From the NCBI GenBank assembly GCA_002844335.1, contig CP019154.1:1798001-1862000 (forward strand): DNA of 64,000 nt, written 5' to 3'. The stretch's first letter is position 1; every line of letters begins with the position of its first letter. The notes under the pieces are model-generated. The model saw only the letters and a program-made list of their open reading frames with translations, searched no databases and was not told the origin of the DNA. Shown here piece after piece: positions 25,808 to 34,841 of the stretch. Both the position numbers and the translations under genes were made by a program. The DNA comes from Haloarcula taiwanensis (GTDB lineage Archaea > Halobacteriota > Halobacteria > Halobacteriales > Haloarculaceae).

Positions 25808-27025
25808 CTACGGGGCCGGGAAGGCCCGCTTGTCGCGGGGCGGGACGTAGAAGTTCGAGCGTGACACCACCTCGATGAACTCCAGCAGACCGTTGTTCTG
25901 CCGGTCCCGGAGCTCTTCGTGTTCTTCCCGGAGCCACCAGCCGTTCATCGCGTCCCGGACCTCTTCGAAGTCACGCGGGTGCTCCTGTAGCGAGAGGAAG
26001 TGCAGGCCGGCCTGACCGCCGTCAATCGTGTTGAAGTCCCGCCGGAGAAGAATCGGCTCTCCGTCCTTGCGGGCGCGGGCCACCTTCTCGAAGTGGCCGA
26101 CCTCCCCCTCGCTGCTCGCGTGCTCGCGGACCACGTCGGCGAAAGGGAGGTCGCCCCTGTCGATGTCCGCCGGCGAGAACTCCGCAGAGAACAGTCGCTT
26201 GACGCGGTCGGACTGGGCGAGTTCCCACCAGGTATCGAAGGCCTCGTTGATTCGTGAGAGGTGTATCGTCGTCCCGCCGGCGTAGGGACCGTCGTCGATT
26301 GTAACGCGGTCCTCGCTGGCCTGGGTGCCGGACCGGCCGGCAAAAAAGCCAGAGAACATATAAGACTCCTCGGGGATGTCGGCAGGGACGCCTTCGGCAT
26401 CAGCGTGGGCCGCCGGGAGTCCCTCGCCGATGAAGCCGCCGCGGCGGTCGGCGACGGAGAACACGTCACCAAGCCGGCCCTGAATCTCCGTATCGGCCAG
26501 CCTCGGCCGCGTGTCGAACATCGCGGATTCTGCGGCGGCGAGGTGCGAGGGAACGTCGCTCGCGAGAACGAGCATCGCGTCGAAAGACTGCAGGTCGGGG
26601 TCGTCCGTCCGGGAGAGGGCTCGCGGGCTGCGTATCGGGGACGTATCGAGCGACCCGTAGGTGTCGAAGTAGTTCGTCCCCCAGGCGAGCATGTGCAGGA
26701 GCCCTGCACTGTTGAATTCATACGCGTCTTCCAGTGTTCGCATCGCTAGCTCGACAGTCTCCGCGGCTGCATCCGACGGCTCGGTGTCGAGGTCGAGCAT
26801 GAACAGCCGGAAATGATGTGGCAGCAGGTCGTTGCCGGCGGCATCGCTCCGGAGGCGCTCGTTCCAGGCGTGTTGCCGTATCGGGAGTTCGTCGGCTCGC
26901 GGGTTCGGGTCGAGGTCACCCGTCGGTGACTCCGCTTGTCTGGCCAGCAAGGACGAACAGCCGCTGAGACCGGCCGCTCCGGTGAGTGCAGAGAGCCGAA
27001 GCAGCAGTCCGCGGCGCGAAGTCAT
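25808..27025 (-). CDS. Tat-exported DyP-peroxidase-like lipoprotein
   Basis: A 405-residue protein with a short twin-arginine signal (TSRRGLLLRL) and lipobox (LSGCSS), so it is exported folded and lipid-anchored. The body resembles dye-decolorising peroxidases: GGFIGEGLP where the family has GxxDG (Asp replaced by Glu here), GPYAGGTTIHLSRINEAFDTWW, a GHFEKVARAR segment where the proximal heme His is expected, and ILLRRDFNTIDGGQAGLHFLSLQEHPRDF near the end. Heme binding is therefore plausible, but peroxidase activity is uncertain. It reads divergently from a cluster of three small membrane proteins. The haloarchaeal family is usually listed as DUF7405-like. Confidence 0.7.
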   Translation of the reverse strand: MTSRRGLLLRLSALTGAAGLSGCSSLLARQAESPTGDLDPNPRADELPIRQHAWNERLRSDAAGNDLLPHHFRLFMLDLDTEPSDAAAETVELAMRTLEDAYEFNSAGLLHMLAWGTNYFDTYGSLDTSPIRSPRALSRTDDPDLQSFDAMLVLASDVPSHLAAAESAMFDTRPRLADTEIQGRLGDVFSVADRRGGFIGEGLPAAHADAEGVPADIPEESYMFSGFFAGRSGTQASEDRVTIDDGPYAGGTTIHLSRINEAFDTWWELAQSDRVKRLFSAEFSPADIDRGDLPFADVVREHASSEGEVGHFEKVARARKDGEPILLRRDFNTIDGGQAGLHFLSLQEHPRDFEEVRDAMNGWWLREEHEELRDRQNNGLLEFIEVVSRSNFYVPPRDKRAFPAP

Positions 27026-27122
27026 GGTATACTATCACAGGGGTGGAACTACGGGGAGAAAAACTTTGTCTCAGGAGCACAGGTCGCAACGGTTTTTTAG
27101 TTGCCAGTCCGTACCACATTCC

Positions 27123-27272
27123 ATGTTAACTATACCCATTCACTCGGAACCGGGACTCAATCTCCCGTTTCCACCCGATATGGGCGCGGCAGTCCTCGGT
27201 GTCGGGCTGGTCGTCCTCGCCGTCATCACGTACGATATCTATCAGCAGCACTGGGCCGGAGAGGGTACCTGA
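27123..27272 (+). CDS. small single-helix membrane protein
   Basis: A 49-residue protein, MLTIPIHSEPGLNLPFPP then one hydrophobic helix (GAAVLGVGLVVLAVITYDIY) and a short polar tail. Its stop overlaps the next start (TGATG). It opens a run of three overlapping small membrane genes. The function is unknown; association with the divergent exported DyP-like protein is inference from position. Confidence 0.6.
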   Translation: MLTIPIHSEPGLNLPFPPDMGAAVLGVGLVVLAVITYDIYQQHWAGEGT

Positions 27273-27547
27273 TGGCCACCGAGCAATCGAATTCCAGGCT
27301 GACCGCCGTTTCACTTCTCGGATATCTCCGAATTCTGGTTTACACCCTCGCTACGCTGCTGGCGCTGTCACTGCTTGTTGTCGGCACAATCGGCCTCATC
27401 GCCGAACTCAAGGGGAGCTGGCACTGGCAGATTCACCTCGAATCGACCATCAGCTACATCGGGCTGTTCGTCAGCCGCCTCCTGATGGTCCTCGTGCCGC
27501 TGTTCGTGGTCCTCGTCGTCGGTCGACGGGTGGTCCCCGATGCGTGA
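27272..27547 (+). CDS. two-helix membrane protein
   Basis: A 91-residue protein with membrane helices at about 27-48 (TLATLLALSLLVVGTIGLIAE) and 64-85 (IGLFVSRLLMVLVPLFVVLVV). It overlaps the previous gene by one base and the next by 8 bases. There is no recognisable motif. It is probably the middle member of a small membrane complex with its neighbours, judged only from overlap. Confidence 0.65.
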   Translation: MATEQSNSRLTAVSLLGYLRILVYTLATLLALSLLVVGTIGLIAELKGSWHWQIHLESTISYIGLFVSRLLMVLVPLFVVLVVGRRVVPDA

Positions 27548-27773
27548 GCGACTGCGTGTGAACCCATTCGGGGTAGTCGCGGCGGTGTCGGTCACGCTGC
27601 TCTGCGTGCTGGTCGCGGGTGCGGGAGCGGTCGCAGTCATCGCACAGTCGGTCAATACCTGGCGGTCGCTCTTTCTCATGGAACAGGCGATGGCGTTCCT
27701 GCTGCCCGCGGTGAAGGTCCTGCTGGTCGTCGGCCTCGTCGCCAGCGTGGGGCTCGTCCTCCGCATCCAGTAG
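27540..27773 (+). CDS. two-helix membrane protein
   Basis: A 77-residue protein with helices VVAAVSVTLLCVLVAGAGAVAVIAQ (region about 12-36) and FLLPAVKVLLVVGLVASVGLVL. It starts inside the end of the preceding gene (8-base overlap), the tightest coupling of the cluster, and converges with torD one base before its stop. The function is unknown. Confidence 0.65.
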   Translation: MRERLRVNPFGVVAAVSVTLLCVLVAGAGAVAVIAQSVNTWRSLFLMEQAMAFLLPAVKVLLVVGLVASVGLVLRIQ

Positions 27774-27774
27774 C

Positions 27775-28401
27775 CTAGCCGATCTGGGCGACGATTTCGT
27801 CCTCGAAGCGGACCAGGCCCTCACAGACTAGCGCCGCCGCGAGGAACAGTCCGTCGTCGGCCTCCTCGCGCATCTCGTCGGTGAAGTCGACGACCCACTC
27901 GCTGAGGTGTTGCTCGATGAACACCCGCTCGTAGCCGACGGTCTCCTCGTCGCCCTCGCGCTGGCGCTCGATGAGATAGCGCAGGAACGCCAGTTCGACG
28001 GCGATGAAGTCGTCCTCCTCGGGGTACTCCTCGGGGGGTGCCCACCCCGCCGCGGCGTAGCTGGCATCGACCTCGGCCAGCCCCTCGCCGATGAACTCCG
28101 TGTCCTCGCGGTAGTTCGTCTCGTGGGGCAACACCGGCGGGCGCGGGCCGACGAGCAGGTCCGTGTACTCCCGTTCGAGGTCGTCACGCACCGCCGACAC
28201 CGACCGGTCCGCGTTGTCGTCGATCCACGCCCGTAGCATCTCGAAGCCCTCGTCCAACTGGTCGTTGATGGAGTCGCCCGGCAGCTGCACGTCGCCGCTC
28301 AACAGCCGCTCGACGAACGCCTCGTCGGGCACGTCCCAGAACACGTCGATGACGAAATCGACCAGTTCGAGGCGGGCCTCGTAGACGGCCGCGTCGTTCA
28401 T
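27775..28401 (-). CDS. torD: TorD/DmsD-family molybdoenzyme chaperone
   Basis: A 208-residue all-helical acidic protein. Family marks: EREYTDLLVGPRPPVLPHETNY (the Y-x-x-L-F/L-x-G-P...-P-x-E-S/T motif of TorD chaperones, residues about 75-95) and DFIAVELAFLRYLIERQREG. Such chaperones bind the Tat signal of a DMSO-reductase-family enzyme and hold it for cofactor insertion. The natural client is the Tat-exported formate dehydrogenase alpha subunit at 30766. It overlaps the upstream HdrA/MvhD-like gene by 4 bases (ATGA), so the two are made together. Confidence 0.9.
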   Translation of the reverse strand: MNDAAVYEARLELVDFVIDVFWDVPDEAFVERLLSGDVQLPGDSINDQLDEGFEMLRAWIDDNADRSVSAVRDDLEREYTDLLVGPRPPVLPHETNYREDTEFIGEGLAEVDASYAAAGWAPPEEYPEEDDFIAVELAFLRYLIERQREGDEETVGYERVFIEQHLSEWVVDFTDEMREEADDGLFLAAALVCEGLVRFEDEIVAQIG

Positions 28402-30530
28402 CGTTTCTCCCCCTGATCGAACAGCAGACGGCTCCGACAGTCGCTACAGTACTCGAAGACCGAGTGGTCGGCGTCGGGGGCCAGGCCCTCGACCTGACTG
28501 CCGACCTCCTCCTCGATTTTGGTCGCGGAGGCGACGCTGGTGAACGGCTTGCCACAGCGGACGCATTCGAGCATGTCGCCGTCGTGGACGGTCACCCAGG
28601 CCTCGCCGCCCCGGTTCTCCGGGAGCAGGGAGCGGTCCAGCCCGTCGTGCATCGTAATCGCCGTCTCGGGACACCCCTCCTCGCAGAGCCCGCAGTTCAC
28701 GCAGTCCGCGTGGTTGAACGCCAGTTCGCCCTCGCCGGTCCGCTGGATAGCGTCGGTCGGACAGAGGTTCGTACAGGTCGGCGTCAGCGTGCACGCGTCG
28801 CTGACGTCCATGACGCCGAAGTCCTTCAGCCCGCGAATTACCTCCCGCTCGGGGTCGACGTGGTCGAGGATGGTTCGGACGCTCTCTAGAGTCCAGCCGT
28901 GGCTGTCGAAGTCGGGGTTGGGGCGGGGTTCCTCGCGGTCGGCGTCGCTGCGGCCCGTCGCCTCGTAGTCGCCGGCCGGTATCGGCGTCTCGTCGAGGCC
29001 GAACTCGACGAACCCGGACAGTGACTCGGCGAAGGCCTCGGGGTTGCCCGCTTCCGGGGCGAAAAAGCCGACGCGGTCGCCTAGGCCGAGGTCGGTCGTC
29101 GCCTGATTGAGCCGGTCGACGAGGTCCTGCTTGGGGTCCGGCCCGGAGTGGAGACAGGAGCCGCCACAGCCGACGATGGCGACGCCGTCCGCGCCGGCCG
29201 CCAGCGCGTGCATGACGTGTGCCTCGCCGACCGTGTCGGTGCAGTTGACCCGGACCGGGAGGATGGGCGGGTAGTCGAGGTCCCCCGACTGGACGGCCTT
29301 CCGTCCGTGCGCCCGGAGCCGCTCCATGGCGTACTCCGAGCAGACGAACGCGATGACCTGCGTATCGATGCCGTCGTCGCCGCGCGAGAGCAGGCCACCG
29401 TCGGCGTCGTCCTCCAGCAGCGCCTCGACTTCGCGTGCGAGCCGGCGGTTCGACGGCTCGCGGAGCTGTGTCGCGCCCGTCGGACAGGCGCTCGTGCAGG
29501 CCCCGCAGTTCTCGCAGGCGGCCTCGTCGAACTCCACGGAGTCGATGGTCGGCCGGTCGACCGCGCCGTGGGGACAGGCGTCGACGCAGGCCGTACACCC
29601 CTCCTGACTGGACGCGCCAGCGGCACAGACGTCCATCTCTAGGTCGAGGAACTGCGGCTTCTCGATGCCGCCCAGTTGCGATTCGACGGCGGCGATAGTG
29701 CCGGCGTCGACCGGGCCGGTGTAAAAGCCCAGCCGGCCGCCGCGGGCGTCGTCGCGGCCGCCGGGGTAGATGACCTGGTCGACCTCGACGGTGCGCGTGA
29801 CCCCCGCCAGGTCGATGGCGTCGGTCGGACAGGTGTCCGTCCACGCGCCGTCCGGTGCGTCCGGGTAGATGTCGACGGGGAACTCCGTCACCATGCCGTC
29901 GGGACCCTCCCGCACGCAGTCCATGCAGTCGATGCAGTCGTCGGTGACGCGGGCTTCCAGCGTGAGTTCGTACTCGCCGTACGAGCCCTCGATGTCGACA
30001 ACCCGCCCGCGCTCTATCGTCACATTGCTCAGCCCTTCCACGTCAGCGAAGTCCTGCCCGTCCGCGATGACCGTCACGTCGGCGTCGTCGGTCAGCGACC
30101 GGGCGGTCCCCGGGTCGCCGACGACGGCGACGCGGTTGCCGGCGTCTTTCGACACCGTTCGCGAGGGTGCTTCCTCGCGAAGTCCCGCGCGTGTCGCGTT
30201 GATGAGGCGGGCCGTCTTGTCGGTTGCCGCCGCCTCGCCGTGGACCCAGGCGTTGGTCTCCCGATGGTCGACGAACACCGACGCCTCGGGGTGCAGGCCG
30301 TGCTCGTCCGCAAGCCCGCGAATGCGGTCCTGACACGACGGTTCTGGCGTCGTCGCGATGATCTGGTCGAGGTCGTACTCCTCGATGACCTGTGACATCC
30401 CGGCCAGCCCGTCCTGGCAGAGCAGTTCGGAACTGGCGACGACATCGACATCGTCGACACCGTCCCGTACCGCTTCGAGGTCGATGTTACACGACCCCCC
30501 ACAGGAACACACAAAGGCACCTATATTCAT
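28398..30530 (-). CDS. HdrA/MvhD-like multi-cluster iron-sulfur protein
   Basis: A 710-residue cytoplasmic protein. The N-terminus GAFVCSCGGSCNIDLEAV resembles HdrA; a short Rossmann-like VAVVGDPGTARSLTDD stands where HdrA has its FAD domain, but most of that domain is missing. Then come ferredoxin-type clusters: CIDCMDC with CPTDAI, CTACVDACP with CENCGACTSACP, an MvhD-like domain (VIAFVCSEYAMERL, VRVNCTDTVGEAHVMHAL, GADGVAIVGCGGSCLH), then CTLTPTCTNLCP with CVNCGLCEEGCP, and a terminal CxxC pair set (CVRCG...CSDC). It looks like an electron hub taking electrons to or from formate oxidation. It is coupled to torD and divergent from fdhA. The canonical MvhD CC-x-W-C ligands are reduced here. 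Confidence 0.82.
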   Translation of the reverse strand: MNIGAFVCSCGGSCNIDLEAVRDGVDDVDVVASSELLCQDGLAGMSQVIEEYDLDQIIATTPEPSCQDRIRGLADEHGLHPEASVFVDHRETNAWVHGEAAATDKTARLINATRAGLREEAPSRTVSKDAGNRVAVVGDPGTARSLTDDADVTVIADGQDFADVEGLSNVTIERGRVVDIEGSYGEYELTLEARVTDDCIDCMDCVREGPDGMVTEFPVDIYPDAPDGAWTDTCPTDAIDLAGVTRTVEVDQVIYPGGRDDARGGRLGFYTGPVDAGTIAAVESQLGGIEKPQFLDLEMDVCAAGASSQEGCTACVDACPHGAVDRPTIDSVEFDEAACENCGACTSACPTGATQLREPSNRRLAREVEALLEDDADGGLLSRGDDGIDTQVIAFVCSEYAMERLRAHGRKAVQSGDLDYPPILPVRVNCTDTVGEAHVMHALAAGADGVAIVGCGGSCLHSGPDPKQDLVDRLNQATTDLGLGDRVGFFAPEAGNPEAFAESLSGFVEFGLDETPIPAGDYEATGRSDADREEPRPNPDFDSHGWTLESVRTILDHVDPEREVIRGLKDFGVMDVSDACTLTPTCTNLCPTDAIQRTGEGELAFNHADCVNCGLCEEGCPETAITMHDGLDRSLLPENRGGEAWVTVHDGDMLECVRCGKPFTSVASATKIEEEVGSQVEGLAPDADHSVFEYCSDCRSRLLFDQGEKR

Positions 30531-30570
30531 TAATCATGCAAAATCCTGTCGAAGTAATAGAACTTGCGGA

Positions 30571-30613
30571 GTGTTCACATATGTGTTCGTGAACACAACC
30601 CCCAAAATTTTGG
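30571..30613. promoter_or_regulatory. palindromic elements in the fdh/hdr-torD divergent region
   Basis: GTGTTCAC (30571-30578) is followed by the palindrome GTGTTC-GT-GAACAC (30583-30596), and 5 bases later comes the perfect 12-base palindrome CCAAAATTTTGG (30602-30613). The region is AT-rich between two GC-rich operons and 235 bases long, with 40-83 bases to the leftward start and about 153-195 to the fdhA start. The repeated GTGTTC half-sites fit a dimeric regulator controlling both directions. The regulator is unidentified. Confidence 0.6.
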
Positions 30614-30765
30614 CCCGTCAAAAAATCCCCAGTAATAATCATGGCAAAATATGACACCTTTTATCATACATGACAGTGAATTTGTAGCACGCCTAGTTAG
30701 ACAATGACAAACCAGATTGCGTGGCAAACGTGGACAGCATCGGTAATGGGTGGGCACCATTCACC

Positions 30766-33700
30766 ATGAGTACACAACAGGACCCAGTCTCACTGGACCT
30801 CGACCGGCGCTCGTTTATGAAAGCGAGCGCCCTCGCAGGGGGCGTCGCCCTCGGCGTCAGCGGCGCTGGTCGGGCACTTCAGGAGGACGGCGAGGAAACG
30901 GACGGAGCAGACACGGACACCGAACTGACCAAGACAATCTGCAACTACTGTTCGGTGGGCTGTGGCTTCCGCGGCGAGCGACAGGGTAATTCCTTCGTCG
31001 GCATGGAGCCATGGCACGAACACCCGATAAACGCCGGGTCGCTGTGTTCGAAAGGGGCTGGCATCTACGAGACCGAACACTCCGAGAAGCGTCTCAAGCA
31101 CCCGATGATACAGGAGGACGGGGAGTGGCGCAAGATGGGGTGGAACGAGGCCTACGACCGTCTGGCGACGGACATCCGGGCGCTGTGGCCCGACGACGAC
31201 ACCTCACCGGACGAGGCCGTCGACGTCGACGCGGAGCACAGCCGCGAGAGCGTGATGTTGCTCGGCAGCGCCCACCACTCCAACGAGGAGGCCTACGCCA
31301 TCCGGAAACTGGCGGCGTTCATGGGCACGAACAACATCGACCACCAGGCCCGGATTTGCCACTCCACGACGGTGACTGGGCTGGCAAACACCTGGGGCTA
31401 CGGCGCGATGACGAACACCGTTCAGGACTACCGGAATTTCGACCTGAATATCATCATCGGCCAGAACCCCGCCGAGGCACACCCCATCGCGATGCAGCAC
31501 ATCCTCGAGGGGCAGAAACGCGGCGGGACCATCCTCAATCTGGACCCGCGGTTCACCAAGACCTCGGCCCACGCCGACGAGTTCATGCGGTTCCGGCCGG
31601 GCACCGACGTGGCCCTGATGATGGGTATCATCAAAGAGCTCCGGGACAAGCACGGGCTCGCGATGGACCCGGACGCGGACGACAGCGGGCAGAACATGCT
31701 GACCGACCGCGTCCAGGGCTGGGAGGACGTCGACGCTGAACTCGACCAGTACGACAAGGAGACCGTCGAGGAGATAACCTGGGTGTCCGCCGAGGACATC
31801 GAGCGCATCGCCGACATGATAGACGAGGCCCGGCCCCACATCCAGATCGAGTGGGCGATGGGCGGGACCCAGCACAACAACGGGACCCAGAACATCCGCT
31901 CGTACGCGATGGCGAGTCTCGCTTCCGGGAGCGCGGCCCGGAGCGGCGGCGGCCTCCAGGTCATGCGTGGCCATGCAAACGTCCAGGGTGCGACCGACCT
32001 CGCGGTCGCGAGCCATATCCTGCCGGGGTATTACGGTCTCTCAGCCGGCGGCTGGTCCTGGTGGGCCGAAATCTGGGACCGGACCCCGGAGACCAGCGGC
32101 GACACATCGTTTGCGGACATGTACAACCGGTTCGAACTGATGCCGCCGGAGAAGTATGTCCGCCAGAGCCCGAACTACGAAGGGAGCGAGGACGCCGACT
32201 CGCTACCGCCGAACGCCGACCACGGGCCGAACAACCCGGCGGAGAACTCGATGATGTTCCAGAACGGGCTGACGGTGGCCCGCTGGTTCGAGTCGGCGCT
32301 CGACCGGGAGGACCGGTACCAGGAGACGCCGATATACCAGCCCGACCAGACGAAAATCGCGTTCTTCTGGGGGCACTCGGCGAACTCCATCAGCGAGATG
32401 GAGCAGATGAAAGAGGGGATGGAGAACCTCGACCTGCTGGTCGTTATCGATGTGTTCCCCTCGGTCGCGAGCGTCCTCCCGGACTACGAGGACGGCCCGC
32501 CGGTGTTGCTGTTGCCGGCGTCGAGCCAGTACGAACACTACCGGTCGCTGACCAACACGAACCGGTCGGTGCAGTGGTCCGAGCCGGTCCGCTCGCCGGC
32601 CCACAACTCCAAGCCGGACCTCCAGATAATGCAGGAGCTGGCCGGCTATCTCGGCTTTGGCGAGCACTTCGACTGGGGCGCAGGCTCGGAGCTGTACAAC
32701 GGCAAGTCCAGCTACGAGGGCGTCGTCCGGGAGTTCAACCTCGGGACCAACACCATCGGCTACCGGCAGACCCCCGAGCGCCTCCAGCAACACTTAGAGT
32801 ACGACTGGGCGTTCTCCAACGAGGACCTCAAAGGGGCCGAAGGAACGCCGGTCGCAGGCGAGTACTGGATGCTCCCCTGGCCCTGCTGGGGCGAGGACCA
32901 CCCGGGCACCCCGATTATCTGGAACGACGACTTGGACCCCAACAACGGAGGGCAGGACTTCCGGACCCGCTGGGGCGTCCAGGCACCCACGCCGGAGGAC
33001 TGGGAGGCGATGCCGACCGACGACGACTACCCGATGCAGGAGACGCTCGACGCCGTCGGCGACCGGTACGAGAGTCAGGAAGAAGCGCTTGACCTGACCC
33101 GTGCGCCGTACGACCCAGAGTGGGCCGACGACGACGATACGGCCGCGGACGGCATGATTCACGGCATCCCGGAGTACCCGGGCTGGAAGGTGACGCCGCC
33201 ACAGAGCCTCGTCGACCCCGAGCAGGAGGTCCAGCCGGACGAACTCACCATCCCACAGCAGTACGCGCTCGACAATCAGGAGTCTGTGTACACCGCCGCG
33301 CAGGCGCTGAACGACCCTGACACCGGGAGTGCAGTGTTCGACGAGTACCTTGAAACGATGATTGGCGAAGGCGTCGACCCCGAGTTCTACGAGGAGTACG
33401 ACTACGCCCAGCCCGACGCGCCGACCGGGCGCGGCCGGGCACGGGCCGTCGTCTGGAGCTTCCTCGACAAGGTGCCGGTCCACCGTGAACCCATCGAGGG
33501 GCCGGACACGGAACTGCTGAACGAGTGGCCAGCGAACGGCCAACAGCGGAACTTCTACCGCCTCGACCAGAACAACCTCGTCGAGCAGGAACGGGCCACA
33601 GATATAATCCACAATCAGGACGACGGTCCAGATCTTGACACCATCATGACCAGCGGGCGGCAGGTCGAACATCAGGGCGGCGGCGCGGAGACGCGAAACA

Positions 33701-34167
33701 ACATCCACACCGCCGACCTCCAGCCGCACATGTACGCGGAGATTACGCCGAACAAGGCGGAAGAACTCGGCGTCGACGGCGGTGATCTCGTGGTCATCTC
33801 CTCGACGGACCGTGGCTCCGTGCTGGTGAAAGCCCGCGTGACGGACCGGCCGAACGACCAGGAGGTGTTCCTGCCGTACCACTGGGGCGGCGTGTTCAAA
33901 GGCGAGAGTCTGGAGGACAAGTACCCGGACGGCCACGTCCCCTACGCCATCGGGGACTCGGCGAACGCCATCACGTCCCGGGGCTACGACGTAGAGACAC
34001 AGATGCAGGAGACAAAGGTGTCGATGGTCGCGGTCAACCCGGCGACACCGGCGGTACTGGACCGGTACAACATCGACGTGGACCTCGACTTCGACTTCCC
34101 GCAGGACGTGAACGACGTCGGGACCCAGAAGGACTTCGATGTCCGCGACAACTCGACGGTGCAATGA
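30766..34167 (+). CDS. fdhA: formate dehydrogenase alpha subunit (molybdopterin-dependent, Tat-exported)
   Basis: A 1133-residue DMSO-reductase-family enzyme. The Tat signal is DRRSFMKASALAGGVALG. The N-terminal [4Fe-4S] set is ICNYCSVGCGF with a later GSLCSKGAG. The active-site segment reads DHQARICHSTTVTGLANTWG then GAMTN, matching the formate dehydrogenase pattern where the Sec or Cys Mo-ligand is followed by His; here it is Cys. The C-terminal dinucleotide-binding domain holds MYAEITPNKAEELGVDGGD and YHWGGVFKGE. It oxidises formate on the outer face of the membrane. The ATG at 30766 sits directly before the Tat signal. Length exceeds usual FdhA by about 120 residues, from inserts around residues 480-560 and 800-880. 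Confidence 0.9.
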   Translation: MSTQQDPVSLDLDRRSFMKASALAGGVALGVSGAGRALQEDGEETDGADTDTELTKTICNYCSVGCGFRGERQGNSFVGMEPWHEHPINAGSLCSKGAGIYETEHSEKRLKHPMIQEDGEWRKMGWNEAYDRLATDIRALWPDDDTSPDEAVDVDAEHSRESVMLLGSAHHSNEEAYAIRKLAAFMGTNNIDHQARICHSTTVTGLANTWGYGAMTNTVQDYRNFDLNIIIGQNPAEAHPIAMQHILEGQKRGGTILNLDPRFTKTSAHADEFMRFRPGTDVALMMGIIKELRDKHGLAMDPDADDSGQNMLTDRVQGWEDVDAELDQYDKETVEEITWVSAEDIERIADMIDEARPHIQIEWAMGGTQHNNGTQNIRSYAMASLASGSAARSGGGLQVMRGHANVQGATDLAVASHILPGYYGLSAGGWSWWAEIWDRTPETSGDTSFADMYNRFELMPPEKYVRQSPNYEGSEDADSLPPNADHGPNNPAENSMMFQNGLTVARWFESALDREDRYQETPIYQPDQTKIAFFWGHSANSISEMEQMKEGMENLDLLVVIDVFPSVASVLPDYEDGPPVLLLPASSQYEHYRSLTNTNRSVQWSEPVRSPAHNSKPDLQIMQELAGYLGFGEHFDWGAGSELYNGKSSYEGVVREFNLGTNTIGYRQTPERLQQHLEYDWAFSNEDLKGAEGTPVAGEYWMLPWPCWGEDHPGTPIIWNDDLDPNNGGQDFRTRWGVQAPTPEDWEAMPTDDDYPMQETLDAVGDRYESQEEALDLTRAPYDPEWADDDDTAADGMIHGIPEYPGWKVTPPQSLVDPEQEVQPDELTIPQQYALDNQESVYTAAQALNDPDTGSAVFDEYLETMIGEGVDPEFYEEYDYAQPDAPTGRGRARAVVWSFLDKVPVHREPIEGPDTELLNEWPANGQQRNFYRLDQNNLVEQERATDIIHNQDDGPDLDTIMTSGRQVEHQGGGAETRNNIHTADLQPHMYAEITPNKAEELGVDGGDLVVISSTDRGSVLVKARVTDRPNDQEVFLPYHWGGVFKGESLEDKYPDGHVPYAIGDSANAITSRGYDVETQMQETKVSMVAVNPATPAVLDRYNIDVDLDFDFPQDVNDVGTQKDFDVRDNSTVQ

Positions 34168-34178
34168 GGTGAGCTAGT

Positions 34179-34841
34179 ATGTCAACAGGAAATGAAGTAA
34201 TGCACGACGGCGTGATGAGTACCGGCGAGGACGCGCGCATCTTCCCGGACGTCGAAGCGTGCATCGACTGTGGCGGCTGTGTCGTCTCCTGTAAGCGTAC
34301 GTGGGATGTCCCACGGGACGAACAGCGAATCAGTATCGCGACGATGCTCGAAGGCCAGGAGGCAGCCTCCGGGCTCAACGCGAGCAGCGGTCGAGCGATG
34401 GAACAGAGCGAATCGCCCGGCGAGACCGCGGTGCCGATGCAGTGTTACCACTGCTCGAACGCGCCGTGTGTGTCGGTGTGTCCGACCGACTCGCTCATCT
34501 CGAAGGAGAACGGCTTCGTCCGGGTCCGAGACGACCTCTGTATCGGCTGTCAGTACTGCCTCTCTGCGTGCCCCTTCGGCGCGCCCCAGTTCCCCGACGA
34601 GGACGAGGGGGTCGCCAACCTCGTCGGCAGCGGCGGCAATATGGACAAGTGTACCATGTGCGAGGAGCGCCAGGACGTCGGCAAGGGGCCGGCCTGCGCC
34701 GAGGAGTGTGCCACTGACGCGATTCTGGTCGGAACGCCTGAACAGATCTCGGACGAACTGGACAACAGGGACAGTGGCACCTTCTTCAACGACGTCGCCA
34801 TGGACATCATCTTTGGCGAGGACGCCAGTGAGTTCCAATGA
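34179..34841 (+). CDS. fdhB: formate dehydrogenase beta subunit (ferredoxin-type electron-transfer)
   Basis: A 220-residue protein with four [4Fe-4S] cysteine sets: CIDCGGCVVSCKRTW, CYHCSNAPCVSVCP, CIGCQYCLSACPFGAP and CTMCEERQ with CAEECATDAI. This is the FdnH/DmsB layout. It carries electrons from the alpha subunit to cytochrome b. It has no own signal and would be exported with alpha. The start lies 11 bases after fdhA with an RBS-like GAGGTGAG (34167-34174). It overlaps the next gene by 4 bases (ATGA). Confidence 0.93.
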   Translation: MSTGNEVMHDGVMSTGEDARIFPDVEACIDCGGCVVSCKRTWDVPRDEQRISIATMLEGQEAASGLNASSGRAMEQSESPGETAVPMQCYHCSNAPCVSVCPTDSLISKENGFVRVRDDLCIGCQYCLSACPFGAPQFPDEDEGVANLVGSGGNMDKCTMCEERQDVGKGPACAEECATDAILVGTPEQISDELDNRDSGTFFNDVAMDIIFGEDASEFQ

